Origin: Hypericum androsaemum
Lineage: Eukaryota; Streptophyta; Magnoliopsida; Malpighiales; Hypericaceae
Assembly (NCBI GenBank): GCA_963995505.1
Contig: OZ023195.1
Span: 5,166,109 to 5,230,108 of the forward strand
Direction of reading: 5' to 3'
Length of the DNA: 64,000 nt
Below the pieces are notes generated by a model. The model searched no databases, was not told the DNA's origin, and saw only the letters and a list, made by a program, of their open reading frames with translations. How positions within the stretch are numbered: the first letter of the stretch is position 1; the number at the start of each line of letters is the position of its first letter. Made by a program: the position numbers and the translations under genes. This document shows, piece after piece, positions 45,482-55,133 of the stretch.

Positions 45482-46257
45482 TATATATTTTTGTTTTATA
45501 AAATAGAAGGTATTGTAAAATTTAGGTTTATTTTATAATTTGGACACTTAATCTTAAAAATTTTATAGTAAGAAATAGACAACAGAGGACTCCCTATCAA
45601 GCGTCGTTTCGTATCCTAGACCCAAATCCCCCTTTGGTCCAATGCACTAATAAAGTAATCGATACCGCTGCCTTGCCTTGCAATATCTAATTAGACCAGT
45701 TTTGATTTCCAATGTTTGATTGATCAATTATATATGATTTATTTCATGTAATAATTATTGTTTTATATAACTGGTAGTGTCATGCCTGGTCGTTGACTTT
45801 TTCTTAATAAAAACCGATGCTCGGTTAGATTTATTTTAGCAAAGCACAATGAGCCTTTTTTCTAGTTAAAACGGGAAATTTTAAAATTACGATACTAATA
45901 GCGGTAGAATTATGTATAAGTGTGAAAAATTATTATTCTAAATATTTTAAATTAAATATATTAATTCTAATATAATATTATAGCAATTGATCTCTTGGTT
46001 TTAAGATTGATATCCTCCAATAATCAATAAATTTCCAATCCAAAAAGCTACTTTTTTATATAAGCTACTTGGATCCTCCTCATTAATTGTATAGAGCTAT
46101 ACTACGTATATCATCAGATTATATAAACCAAATTTACATACTAAAATTAACAAAAACCGATAATGTATAAAAATCGAATAACCAAAAACTATAAGTGGGG
46201 CCTATACCAAATTAAACCAAAAGTCCACATATATCAAGGAAAAAGTATAATGAAAAT
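45482..46257. other. AT-rich 3' flank of the metalloproteinase gene
   Basis: No gene or repeat recognised. Confidence 0.3.
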
Positions 46258-46260
46258 TAA

Positions 46261-47364
46261 TCAGATCCGTGAGATATAATATCCACTGGCGACGACGAGT
46301 ACTCCGGCGAGGCCCCACATGGAAGGACGCGAGTGTGGGTACCCACCATCACTGGTCTCCCTCGCCGCAGCAGCCGCCGGACCGTGGTAACTCGGGTTGC
46401 TACCGTACAATATCTGTATCCCTCCGACATCGTCGTCGGCGAGCACCACCTTCCTCGTCCCGGCGGAGATCGTCGGGTACATGATCGCCTCCTCAACGGA
46501 GGAGTGCCCTAACCCTAACAAGTGCCCTATCTCGTGCACCGCTACGGACTCCAAGTCCACCGCCGTCGACGACGACGAAAGTTTCGTCGTCGTCGTCGAA
46601 CTGTCCTCCGACGACATGACGATCCACGTCTCCGCCGCGTCGAGGTGGAACCGCCCACTCGGCGGGGAGAACGCGTGGGCCAGAGTCCCGAGAACCCCGT
46701 CGAACGGCTCCCCGTCGCCGTGGTCCCCACTGAAGAACCCTATCTTGATATCGGCGTCGGACAACGACGCCGTGTACGTGAAGTTAACAGGGATCACCTC
46801 CGCCCACTTCGCGAATGCCCGCGAGAACACGGCCATGATGTCATCCCCCAGCGTCTCGTCGTAGAAGGCGTACGTCAGCTCGTCCTTGGACCACCGAGGC
46901 TGGCCGGGGAAGAACGCGTAGTGGGAGACCGTGTGGAGATGGGACGACTTCGTCGAGTTCATGGTGGTTGACCCGTTGACTATGTCCGCATTCCCGCAAC
47001 GGGGGCGGGAGATGAGGTCAAGCGTCCGGTCGTCGAGCTCCCCCGTGACGTTGAGGTGGAAGAGACGCTGGTAAGTCTTAAGGGCGTCTTCCAGGTCAAC
47101 GTCGAAGTCGTCGGTGAAGTTGGAGTCCCCCCTGAGGTAGCCGAAGTTGTTGAAGTACTGCTTGAGCTTGGAGAGGCCGTCAAGCCGCTGGCCGGCGCGG
47201 CAGCCGGAGAACTTGTGGAAGGCGTCCCATGGATTGGTGACGTTAGGGAGGAAGTCGTGTGGGATAGAGGAGATGTTGGGGAAGAATCTTGCTGATGCCT
47301 TTTGGACAATATTGGAGGAGAAGAGACATAGTACTAAGAGCGAGATTAAGGGTATTGTAGTCAT
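46261..47364 (-). CDS. Plant matrix metalloproteinase (GPI-type)
   Basis: Single exon, 367 residues, usual for plant MMPs, which are often intronless. Domain order: signal peptide (about 1-25), propeptide with peptidoglycan-binding-like helices (about 45-118), cysteine switch PRCGNAD (121-127; Cys123 would hold the catalytic zinc in the zymogen), catalytic domain (about 155-322) with HEIGHLLGLGH at 277-287 (three zinc His and Glu278), and Met-turn IMYP (Met295). The C terminus has a Ser/Gly/Ala segment and a hydrophobic tail (GLAGVLVVASGYYI), as in GPI-anchored family members, so it should act at the cell surface or apoplast. N-glycosylation sequons (NIS, NVT, NFT) are present. Role inferred: matrix or signalling proteolysis. 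No defects seen. Confidence 0.93.
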   Translation of the reverse strand: MTTIPLISLLVLCLFSSNIVQKASARFFPNISSIPHDFLPNVTNPWDAFHKFSGCRAGQRLDGLSKLKQYFNNFGYLRGDSNFTDDFDVDLEDALKTYQRLFHLNVTGELDDRTLDLISRPRCGNADIVNGSTTMNSTKSSHLHTVSHYAFFPGQPRWSKDELTYAFYDETLGDDIMAVFSRAFAKWAEVIPVNFTYTASLSDADIKIGFFSGDHGDGEPFDGVLGTLAHAFSPPSGRFHLDAAETWIVMSSEDSSTTTTKLSSSSTAVDLESVAVHEIGHLLGLGHSSVEEAIMYPTISAGTRKVVLADDDVGGIQILYGSNPSYHGPAAAAARETSDGGYPHSRPSMWGLAGVLVVASGYYISRI

Positions 47365-47900
47365 TTTTTATTTCTCTTGTGCTTTGCTAGGGAGAGGATA
47401 GAGATTGTTAGTAATGATGTGGAGGGTGGAATTGAAGGTAACGGGGACGGCGATTACGAGTAACAATGGGGAGGGAGGAAGTTTCTTCACTCTTTTTTTT
47501 TTGAGGGCAGGAAGTTTCTTCACTTTGGTTGGGGGAAAAGGACCGCTGCTTGACTTTTGTTTGTGGAGTGTTCGAGGAAAGTTTGAATTCATAATAGAAA
47601 ATATAGAAGATAAATGATATTTAATACTATTATATTTTTAATAATTCGAATTTAAAATTTGATTAAGTTATAATAGAATTATTACCAATTGATCTAAATA
47701 TTTATTAGTATCATATTTATACACGACAATATCAATTAATTGTGCAAAAGGAAAACATATCTAAGATAAGTTTAAATATGTTAAAATAATAAAAATATAT
47801 TTAAAAACTGTCATCAGTCCAACCAATTAAACTTTGGATTGTTTGTGAAATTTTCAGTCAAGGTTAATTATGCTTAATTTTGTAAATTTGAACTTGACAT
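47365..47900. other. Upstream region of the metalloproteinase gene
   Basis: Promoter-side DNA of the minus-strand gene; no distinct element could be named. Confidence 0.3.
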
Positions 47901-48719
47901 TAGGGGTGAGCATTCGGGATATCCCGATCCCGAATACCGATCCCGAAAAATACCGAATACCGAATTACAAAAAAAATTCATACCGATCCCGAACCGAAAT
48001 TATTTCGGTATCTACCGAATACCGAATTAAAATTTCGGTATAATACCGAAAATCCCGAAAATACCGAATTTGAAACCCCAAATCAAAAATCCTTATTCAA
48101 AAATCCCAAATTGAAAACCCTAAATCGAAATCTCAGACGGAAAACCCTAAATCGAAAACCCATCTCCCGCGAATGCAGGAAACCAACATGCAACAAGTCA
48201 AAATTAGACACAAATTGATAATCTAATTGCAAAACCCCCAAATACAAAACCCTAAATCGAAGGAGAAAGAAGAGAAACTGTGAGAGAGAGAGCCGAGAGG
48301 GAGATGGATGTGGTGGAGGAGGAGGACAGCTACGGTGGTCGCCGGTTGGTGTCTCATGGCGGTGGCTCGTGGAGGTGGCTCGCCGGATTTGGTTGGTGTG
48401 TGGGTTAAAGAAGAAAGAAAATGGAAGGGGAAAGAGGGAAAACTGAGAGAGAGCCGAGAGGGAGAGGGATGTGGGTGGGGAGTGGGTTTTTCCATTTTAT
48501 ATATAGGTTGGTAAACTTACATTTTAGTACTTCGGGATTTTCGGTATTACCGAAATAATACCGGTATATACCGAATTTCTACCGAATACCGAATTTACCG
48601 AAATTTTCACAAAAACCCTACCGAATTAAATCCCGAATACCGAAATCCCGATCCCGAACTCCCGAATACCGAAAAAAATACGGTAATACCGAATACCGAA
48701 TACCGTTTGCACACCCCTA
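47901..48719. mobile_element. hAT-type MITE with CCGAATACCGAA subterminal repeats
   Basis: 819 bp from TAGGGGTGAGCATTCGGG to GCACACCCCTA, with a perfect 8-bp target duplication CTTGACAT (47893-47900 and 48720-48727). Both ends carry many ATACCGAAT/ATTCGGTAT motifs, likely transposase-binding arrays. The centre (about 48100-48500) has gene-like G+C composition and open frames but no recognisable protein. Confidence 0.92.
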
Positions 48720-48727
48720 CTTGACAT

Positions 48728-50822
48728 CCTTATCTTTCAAATGCGAGATCAGTAGGAATTGCCTTGTGTTTTTCTTAAATTTTTGTAATAATTTTTTTCA
48801 GTGATATTTTTTATATTTGATCATAAAATTTTCTTAAATAAGTCAAACACTTGGACAAATTCTATGCCGAGTTTGACATTTCGCCGGATTGAATAATTCA
48901 AGGGAGATGAGGGGGTTGTCTACGACGTACGGACATTTCGAGGGGACTTGATTCCTATTGGCCGTCCAAGGGAGACTAGCGTCAAAGTTTTTTGAGGCTT
49001 AACACGCTTCTGTTATTGGTTTATGGTCGCATAAAGGTCCTTGTGGGTTGAGTTGTGAGCTAGTGAAATATTTGTTACTTATTTCGTTAAAAACTAGTTT
49101 TCTACTTATGAACTAAATATGTGTATTCAAAAAATAATAAATAATAAATAATAAATTGGGAGCTGATGTGGGCTTGGTCATAAGAGATTTTAAAATGAGT
49201 TAGTATAGCAGATATTTTTACCTTAAAAAATCATGGTAGGTCTGAATTTTATTTAAAAAACTGGAAGTCAATAATATCCATTACGAGTCAATTTTGCATC
49301 AATAACCTGATTAGTACGCTAACACTCGGGAAATAGTAATATCAAATATTTTTAAGAGTGGTTGACTAGTTCCGATTTTAAACCATAAAACCGATAATTT
49401 ATTAAACAATAATTTTGATTTAGAAAGAAAGCGTGAACAACTTGTACTATATCTTTTCCCAAAAACTTATGGAAAAATTACTAGTTCTAATCACGTCACC
49501 AAATAAATAACTAATTTTTCTTTCATCTTCAATAATATTTATAATTAATTTATGTTTACATACAAACTGTAATAAATATATAAAAATTACATATTTAATT
49601 ACTAGAGAAATAACAAAGTATTATCTATATAATTTTACATATAAAATTAAAAAAATTGGATTGTATTTATAGAGAAATTAAAATTTCAAATTGAAAATAT
49701 TGGGCTCTATTTGTTGAGAATAAAAAAATACTAGTTAAGAATATTAGCCTCTATTAATAGCAAATAAAAAACATGATGTTTCAAATTTTTTACCGTATAA
49801 ACATTGTGTTATATATTTATAGATTATTTCTAAAAAGAAGTATTAATATATTATAATTTTTTGGTTGAAAATAATAAATTAGATTGAGAAAGAAAAATAT
49901 ATATATTAAGCTGCGACCAGGGCGTGTCAGGTTCGGCTGACCGGCCCTGGTCTCGACCTTTCCCCACTTTATTTTCTTTTTCATTTTTTTAAAATTCCCT
50001 TCCTTTGTTGTTTCTTTGCCCTGGCGAAGTGGGGCCATACTGCCATAGTGGATGGTCTAAGGCCATCGGGTTTAGTGGAAATAACGTGACATTTTCAAGT
50101 CAAGTGGGAAAATAAGTGAGCGACGACGGAAACGACAGAAAACGGAAACACGAAAGCGTGTCGCTGTGGGAACGAGGGAGTGACGACGTCTCCGCCCATT
50201 TTCCTTCAGGTTTTCTTCACGGCGTCTGGGCCTTCCTTCCTTGTAACGGACAAGTGGCAAGTTCTGCCCAGCTTCCTTACCAAGGATGTCGTGGATCTGA
50301 CGCCACGGAAAAAATCAACTAACAATTAGATCAATTGACGAGAAGTCTAAGTTAAATTTATAAAAATATGATAATGTTAGATACTTGCTAAGATAGTTTT
50401 GTCACCCTTTTAAATATCATACCCAGTTCAACTCTGGATTAGTCTAGTAAACGTGAATTAATACCGTGTACTTATAATTAGTATAATTACCCTTTCTACT
50501 TTTTTTAATTTTTTTTTGATGTTTGGTCTTTCTATGAATCCATTATAGCATGTATCATACGAAGCAATCAGTGGAGGGCCACGCCCTAAAATCCTTCCAA
50601 GCCACAAGTTCCCGGGCCCAAGGGCTGGTCTCATATTCCATCGAGAATCTAAACAAAACAAAAAAAAACAGATTTGGTAATCAAGAAAAGGAAGAAAATT
50701 GTGAAGGGTAAAACAACTGCAATTAAACAACCTCGTGATCCACAAGAACCAATATCCTAACATGCAAATTATACGTAAATATCTCCCATGCACGTAGAGT
50801 AGGATAATACGTAAACAAAGAT
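48728..50822. other. AT-rich spacer upstream of the aldo-keto reductase gene
   Basis: No gene supported. A GC-richer stretch at 50110-50300 has no family match. Confidence 0.3.
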
Positions 50823-51297
50823 ATGGAGGGGACGGAGGAGGGTGCAATTCCGATAGAAATACCATGTGTGGATCTTAACAGTGGCCGGAAGATGCCGTTG
50901 GTGGGCCTCGGGACCGCGACGGCGCCTCTTGTCGGATCGGAGGCTACCAAGCAGGCGGTCCTCATGGCGATCGAGCTCGGTTACAGGCACTTCGACACCG
51001 CCACCCTCTACTTGACCGAGGAGCCGCTCGGGGAGGCCATCAAGAAAGCGTTGGCTTCCGGGCTGATCAGATCGAGAGAGGAGCTGTTTGTTACCGCCAA
51101 GCTATAGTGCAGCGACGCCCATTGTGATCTTGTCCTCCCCGCTATCAGGAAGAGCCTCAGGTAAGGGCAAGCTAGGTCGATCCACAGATGGTTGATTTCC
51201 TTTTGTGTTTCGATCTGCATTAATAGTACGTTAGGCACCACTTAACGAATTAAATGGAGCCTAACGTACCATATGTCCAGATTTAATACAAACATGT

Positions 51298-51579
51298 TGT
51301 TGGGATGGCGAGAAATAGGAAAGAATTATTTCCTATTCCTATTCCTATTCTGACTAGATTCTGGACTCCTAATTAGACCTAGATAGGTTACTTGTACACC
51401 AAGGGTTTGTCTCTATATAAAGACATGTTATCCTAAGGTTTTGTATAGCTTTGTGACTCGGATCCATCAATAAAATTTTTCCTTTCTCACCGTGGACGTA
51501 GGCATTAGGCCGAACCACGTAATTCTCTTGTTCCGTGTTCTTTGTGCGATCTTGTTCTCTAGTTGCTAAATTCTTAACA
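51298..51579 (+). repeat. 5' LTR of the young Copia element
   Basis: TGTTGGGATGG...TTCTTAACA; TATA box CTATATAAAG at about 51412-51421 and a poly(A)-type AATAAAAT near 51471. Confidence 0.92.
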
Positions 51580-51606
51580 ATTGGTATCAAGAGCTTAGGT
51601 TGGAGG

Positions 51607-53301
51607 ATGACGGGCGGCGCGAAGTTTGCTCTTGTGAAGTTCGATGGTTCTTCGAATTTTGGGTTATGGCAAAGGCGTGTCAAGGATCTCCTCGTGCAAC
51701 AAGGGATGGTCATCGCGCTCTCGGAGAAGAAGCCCGAGAAGATGGAGGAGCAAGAGTGGAAGGAGATGGGGGCCAAGGCGGTGGCGACAATTCGCTTATG
51801 CTTGGCGGATGATGTGATGTATCACGTCATGGATGAGGAGTCACCAGCTGAGGTATGGAAGAAATTGGAAGCAAGGTATATGTCTAAGTCTTTGTCGAAC
51901 AAGCTTTATCTTAAGCAAAGATTGTACGGGCTCAAGATGAAGGAGGGCTCGGATTTGAGCCAACACATTAATGGTTTCAGTCAACTTGTGAGCGACTTGA
52001 GAAAGGTTGATGTGAAGTTCGAGGAAGAAGACAAGGCATTGTTGCTGCTGAATTCTTTACCTGGCTCCTACGAAAATTTGGTTACAACTCTAACTTGGGG
52101 GAAGGAGTCCCTGGTGTTGGAAGATATCACAAGTGCTCTGCTAGGGTTTCATCAAAGAAGGAAAATTGACGATGAACAAGCGGAAGGGCTAGTTGTGAGG
52201 GGTAGCCATGGTGATCGTAGTAGGGCAAAAGACAGGAAGGGATCCAAGTCGTGGTCAAGGAGGTTCAAGGGAAATTGCTTCGAGTGCGGAGAAAAAGGGC
52301 ACGTGAAGAAGGATTGTCCAAAAAGAACTCGGGATCGCGAGGAAAAAGGATCAGGTTCCGTGAATGTGGCCTCACATTCGGACGAGTCAGATGGTGATCT
52401 TCTTTCTGTTTTGTCAAGTCCAAAGCATTCTGATTCCTGGATTTTGGATAGCGCTTGCTCTTTCCACATGACGCCCAAGAGAGGGTGGTTCGACACCTAC
52501 AAGTTCGTTGATTCAGGTATGGTGACTATGGGTGATGGTTCTACTTGCAGAATTGCTGGCATATGTGATATCCAAATCAAGATGTGGGATGGTGTTGAGA
52601 GAAAATTGTGTAGGGTTAGGCATGTTCCGAAGTTGGAGAGGAATTTGATCTCGTTAGGAGCCTTGGATTATAGTGGGTACAACTATAATGTTGTAGGCGG
52701 GCTAATGGAGGTGGAGAAGGATGCTTTGGTGGTGATGAAAGGTGAAAGGAATGCTAGGAACACCTATAGGTTAGTGGGGAACACTGTTGTAGGTGGAGTC
52801 ACATCGTTGGGTTCCGATAGAGGGGAGAAAAGCTCTAGTGTGATGGAGCGAAAGCTTGACATGAATGGTTTGAGTGGAGTTGGGATTCGCAGAGACAAAG
52901 TTAGCAAGTTCCCGCTATGGTTGTCTAAAGAGACGTGCACGTCAACGGTGTTGGGTAGGTTTTGCATGGGGAATGCGAAGCCGTTGGTAGCACCACGGGC
53001 GAATCGGGTATCTCACTCAAGGCCGAACAGTGGAGTTCGTGGCATGTCAAGGGTTCTACTTGGTAGAACAAAAGGTTGCCCTTTGTATGCTATGGCATGT
53101 AGTATTGGTATGAGGCAAGAAGGTCCAGCGGAGAAGCAGTTCGAGGTTGCGGAGCATGGGGTTGACCGAAAAATAGAGAGCGCATCTATTGGTCACAAGT
53201 TTGCTTCAGCAGGTGGACTTGCTAGTTGGGGTTCAATGGAGATTGGAGGGAATAGGCCAAGCAAGCTCAGAAGCTCGAGTTTGGGGGCTGGCTCCAAGTG
53301 A
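51607..53301 (+). CDS. Copia gag with aspartic protease motif, single intact ORF
   Basis: 564 residues from MTGGAKFALVKFDGSSNFGL; this ATG is the first after the primer site and is preceded by TTGGAGG. Order: UBN2-type gag core (LWQRRVKDLL, VWKKLEARYMSKSLSNKLYL, LLLLNSLPGSY), a complete zinc knuckle CFECGEKGHVKKDC (CX2CX4HX4C), then a protease-like segment WILDSACSFHMTP with catalytic Asp and VTMGDGSTCRIAGICDI. After about residue 400 the similarity ends and a tail of unclear origin (to LGAGSK) replaces integrase and RT. It could form particles and package RNA with enzymes supplied by related elements. No frameshift or stop, unlike the older relatives here. Confidence 0.85.
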   Translation: MTGGAKFALVKFDGSSNFGLWQRRVKDLLVQQGMVIALSEKKPEKMEEQEWKEMGAKAVATIRLCLADDVMYHVMDEESPAEVWKKLEARYMSKSLSNKLYLKQRLYGLKMKEGSDLSQHINGFSQLVSDLRKVDVKFEEEDKALLLLNSLPGSYENLVTTLTWGKESLVLEDITSALLGFHQRRKIDDEQAEGLVVRGSHGDRSRAKDRKGSKSWSRRFKGNCFECGEKGHVKKDCPKRTRDREEKGSGSVNVASHSDESDGDLLSVLSSPKHSDSWILDSACSFHMTPKRGWFDTYKFVDSGMVTMGDGSTCRIAGICDIQIKMWDGVERKLCRVRHVPKLERNLISLGALDYSGYNYNVVGGLMEVEKDALVVMKGERNARNTYRLVGNTVVGGVTSLGSDRGEKSSSVMERKLDMNGLSGVGIRRDKVSKFPLWLSKETCTSTVLGRFCMGNAKPLVAPRANRVSHSRPNSGVRGMSRVLLGRTKGCPLYAMACSIGMRQEGPAEKQFEVAEHGVDRKIESASIGHKFASAGGLASWGSMEIGGNRPSKLRSSSLGAGSK

Positions 53302-53503
53302 TTGAACAAAAGGTGAAGAGAAAGTTGAGATGGTCTTATTGATGCAGTTATCTATGGTCCGAGATGGAGTCGGTCGAGTTGGATTGGTTTTGCAAGATCT
53401 CATGGTTCTTCATGGGGCGGTGTTTTGTCATGGTGGAGTTTGTTGAAGTTCGGGTGGAGCTTCATGGTTCTTCCACGAGATGATTTCTCGCCAAGGTGGA
53501 GAT

Positions 53504-53791
53504 TGTTGGGATGGCGAGAAATAGGAAAGACTTATTTCCTATTCCTATTCCTATTCCTATTCTGACTAGATTCTGGACTCCTAATTAGACCTAGATAGGT
53601 TACTTGTACACCAAGGGTTTGTCTCTATATAAAGACATGTTATCCTAAGGTTTTGTATAGCTTTGTGACTCGGATCCATCAATAAAATTTTTCCTTTCTC
53701 ACCGTGGACGTAGGCATTAGGCCGAACCACGTAATTCTCTTGTTCCGTGTTCTTTGTGCGATCTTGTTCTCTAGTTGCTGAATTCTTAACA
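53504..53791 (+). repeat. 3' LTR of the young Copia element
   Basis: Nearly identical to 51298-51579; 6 bp longer through one more CCTATT. Confidence 0.92.
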
Positions 53792-54628
53792 CATGTTAAT
53801 GTAGGAATCTGCAGTTGGGGTACCTTGATCTGTACCTGATCCATTGGCCGGTGAGCTCGGGGATATACGAGTTCCCGATCAAGAAGGAAGATTTCCTGCC
53901 CATGGACCTGAAGGGCGTGTGGGGAGCCATGGAAGAGTGCCAAAAGCTCGGCCTCGTGAAATCTATCGGTGTGAGCAACTTCTCATGCAAGAAGCTCATG
54001 GACGTTCTTGCCATTGCCAAGATCCCACCGGCTGTTGACCAAGTAAGCTCCCAGAGCTCTTCATCGAAGAAAGCTTTCCTGATCGCCACAATTATTCATA
54101 TGTTTTATATGTTTGCTTGTTGCTGGACGTTGAAAGGTAGAGGTGAATCCACTGTGGCAACAGAACAAGCTCCGCGAGTTCTGCAAGGAACACGACATCG
54201 TCGTGGAGGCTTACGCCCCTTTGGGAGCGAAAGGAACGGTGTGGGGCAGCAACAGGGTACTGGAGAACGAAGTGCTCAAAGGAATTGCAGATACCAATGG
54301 GAAGACAGTAGCTCAGGTGCTCCTACCATTCGTTCATTACCTATGATCACTGATCAAGCCATTTTCTTTCATCAGAATTAACCAAATAGTTGCATTTGCT
54401 CAGGTCTGTCTTAGGCGGGCATACGAACAAGGGATCGCAATGGTGGTGAAGAGCTTCAACAGGGAAAGAATGAGAGAGAACCTGGAGATGCTCGACTGGA
54501 AGCTGAGCGAGGAAGACGCCAGGAAGCTCACCGAGATCGTCCAAAGCAGGGGCTGCCGCGGCGAAGACTATATCTCCTCCAAAGGTCCATACAGAACAAT
54601 CGAAGAGCTCTGGGATGGAGAACTTTGA

Positions 54629-55133
54629 AAGGTTCCAATAACGCCATTCTGCTGCGATCTCGTCTGTTGTACTTGTACCAGATGTTTACTCCTGCAGTTT
54701 GTTTCATAAAATAAACTTCCAGCAGCCAGATGATATCTAGTACCTCCTTTCTTCGCTTTTGACTCATTCATCTCCCGTATAAACAAGCGCACTAATACAA
54801 ATGAATGAAATACTCATACCCCGTGCATCGGTCCCCACCGCATTACAGAGAACATTCAGCGTCAACGACCGAAAGTAGTTCCCTACTTGCGCTAAGTATG
54901 AACCACCTTTTTAGAGAAGTGAAATATGAACCTATTAATGCAAATAACAGTTGGGAATGCCTTCGGCTTCATTAACATTACATATATGTACAAGGACTCG
55001 TTTATTCTCCACAGCTCTTGCCAAAATACGTGTGACTGCCATGGAATAACATTTCTGAACGTAGTAACTACCAGCATTAATTGATTGCCTCGGGGCTTTC
55101 CTTGGCGAGAAACAGCAACAGAAAGAAATACGA
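54629..55133. other. Convergent intergenic region
   Basis: 3' flanks of the aldo-keto reductase and the minus-strand gene below; no further feature recognised. Confidence 0.3.

Larger units (their letters stand above)
51298..53791 (+). mobile_element. Young non-autonomous Copia element (gag-only, TR-GAG type)
   Basis: 2494 bp, flanked by a perfect 5-bp duplication CATGT (51293-51297 and 53792-53796). LTRs 51298-51579 and 53504-53791 differ by one extra CCTATT unit and about two substitutions. Primer site TTGGTATCAAGAGC starts at 51581 and the polypurine tract AAGGTGGAGAT (about 53494-53503) abuts the 3' LTR. Only one ORF (gag with protease start) lies between them; integrase, RT and RNase H are absent. 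It sits in sense orientation in intron 1 of the aldo-keto reductase gene. Confidence 0.95.
50823..54628 (+). pseudogene. Aldo-keto reductase (AKR4-type), nonsense codon in exon 1 and Copia in intron 1
   Basis: Exons 50823-51160, 53805-54042, 54137-54316 and 54404-54628 splice in phase to 326 sense codons plus one internal stop, the normal size for NADPH-dependent AKR4 enzymes such as codeinone- or methylecgonone-reductase-like proteins. The catalytic tetrad is present: Asp58 and Tyr63 (HFDTATLY), Lys93 (FVTAKL) and His126 (LIHWP). NADPH-binding regions are also present (SIGVSNF, VVKSFNRERM). Codon 95 is TAG (51105-51107) where the family has Trp (TTKLWCSDAH). Intron 1 holds a 2.5-kb Copia element. 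The downstream exons look undamaged, so loss of function is recent, or the stop is a sequence error. Substrate cannot be told from sequence. Confidence 0.85.

Noticed and set aside
46522..46971. Long antisense ORFs over the metalloproteinase gene
   Set aside because: Arg/Val-rich shadows of the GC-rich catalytic domain.
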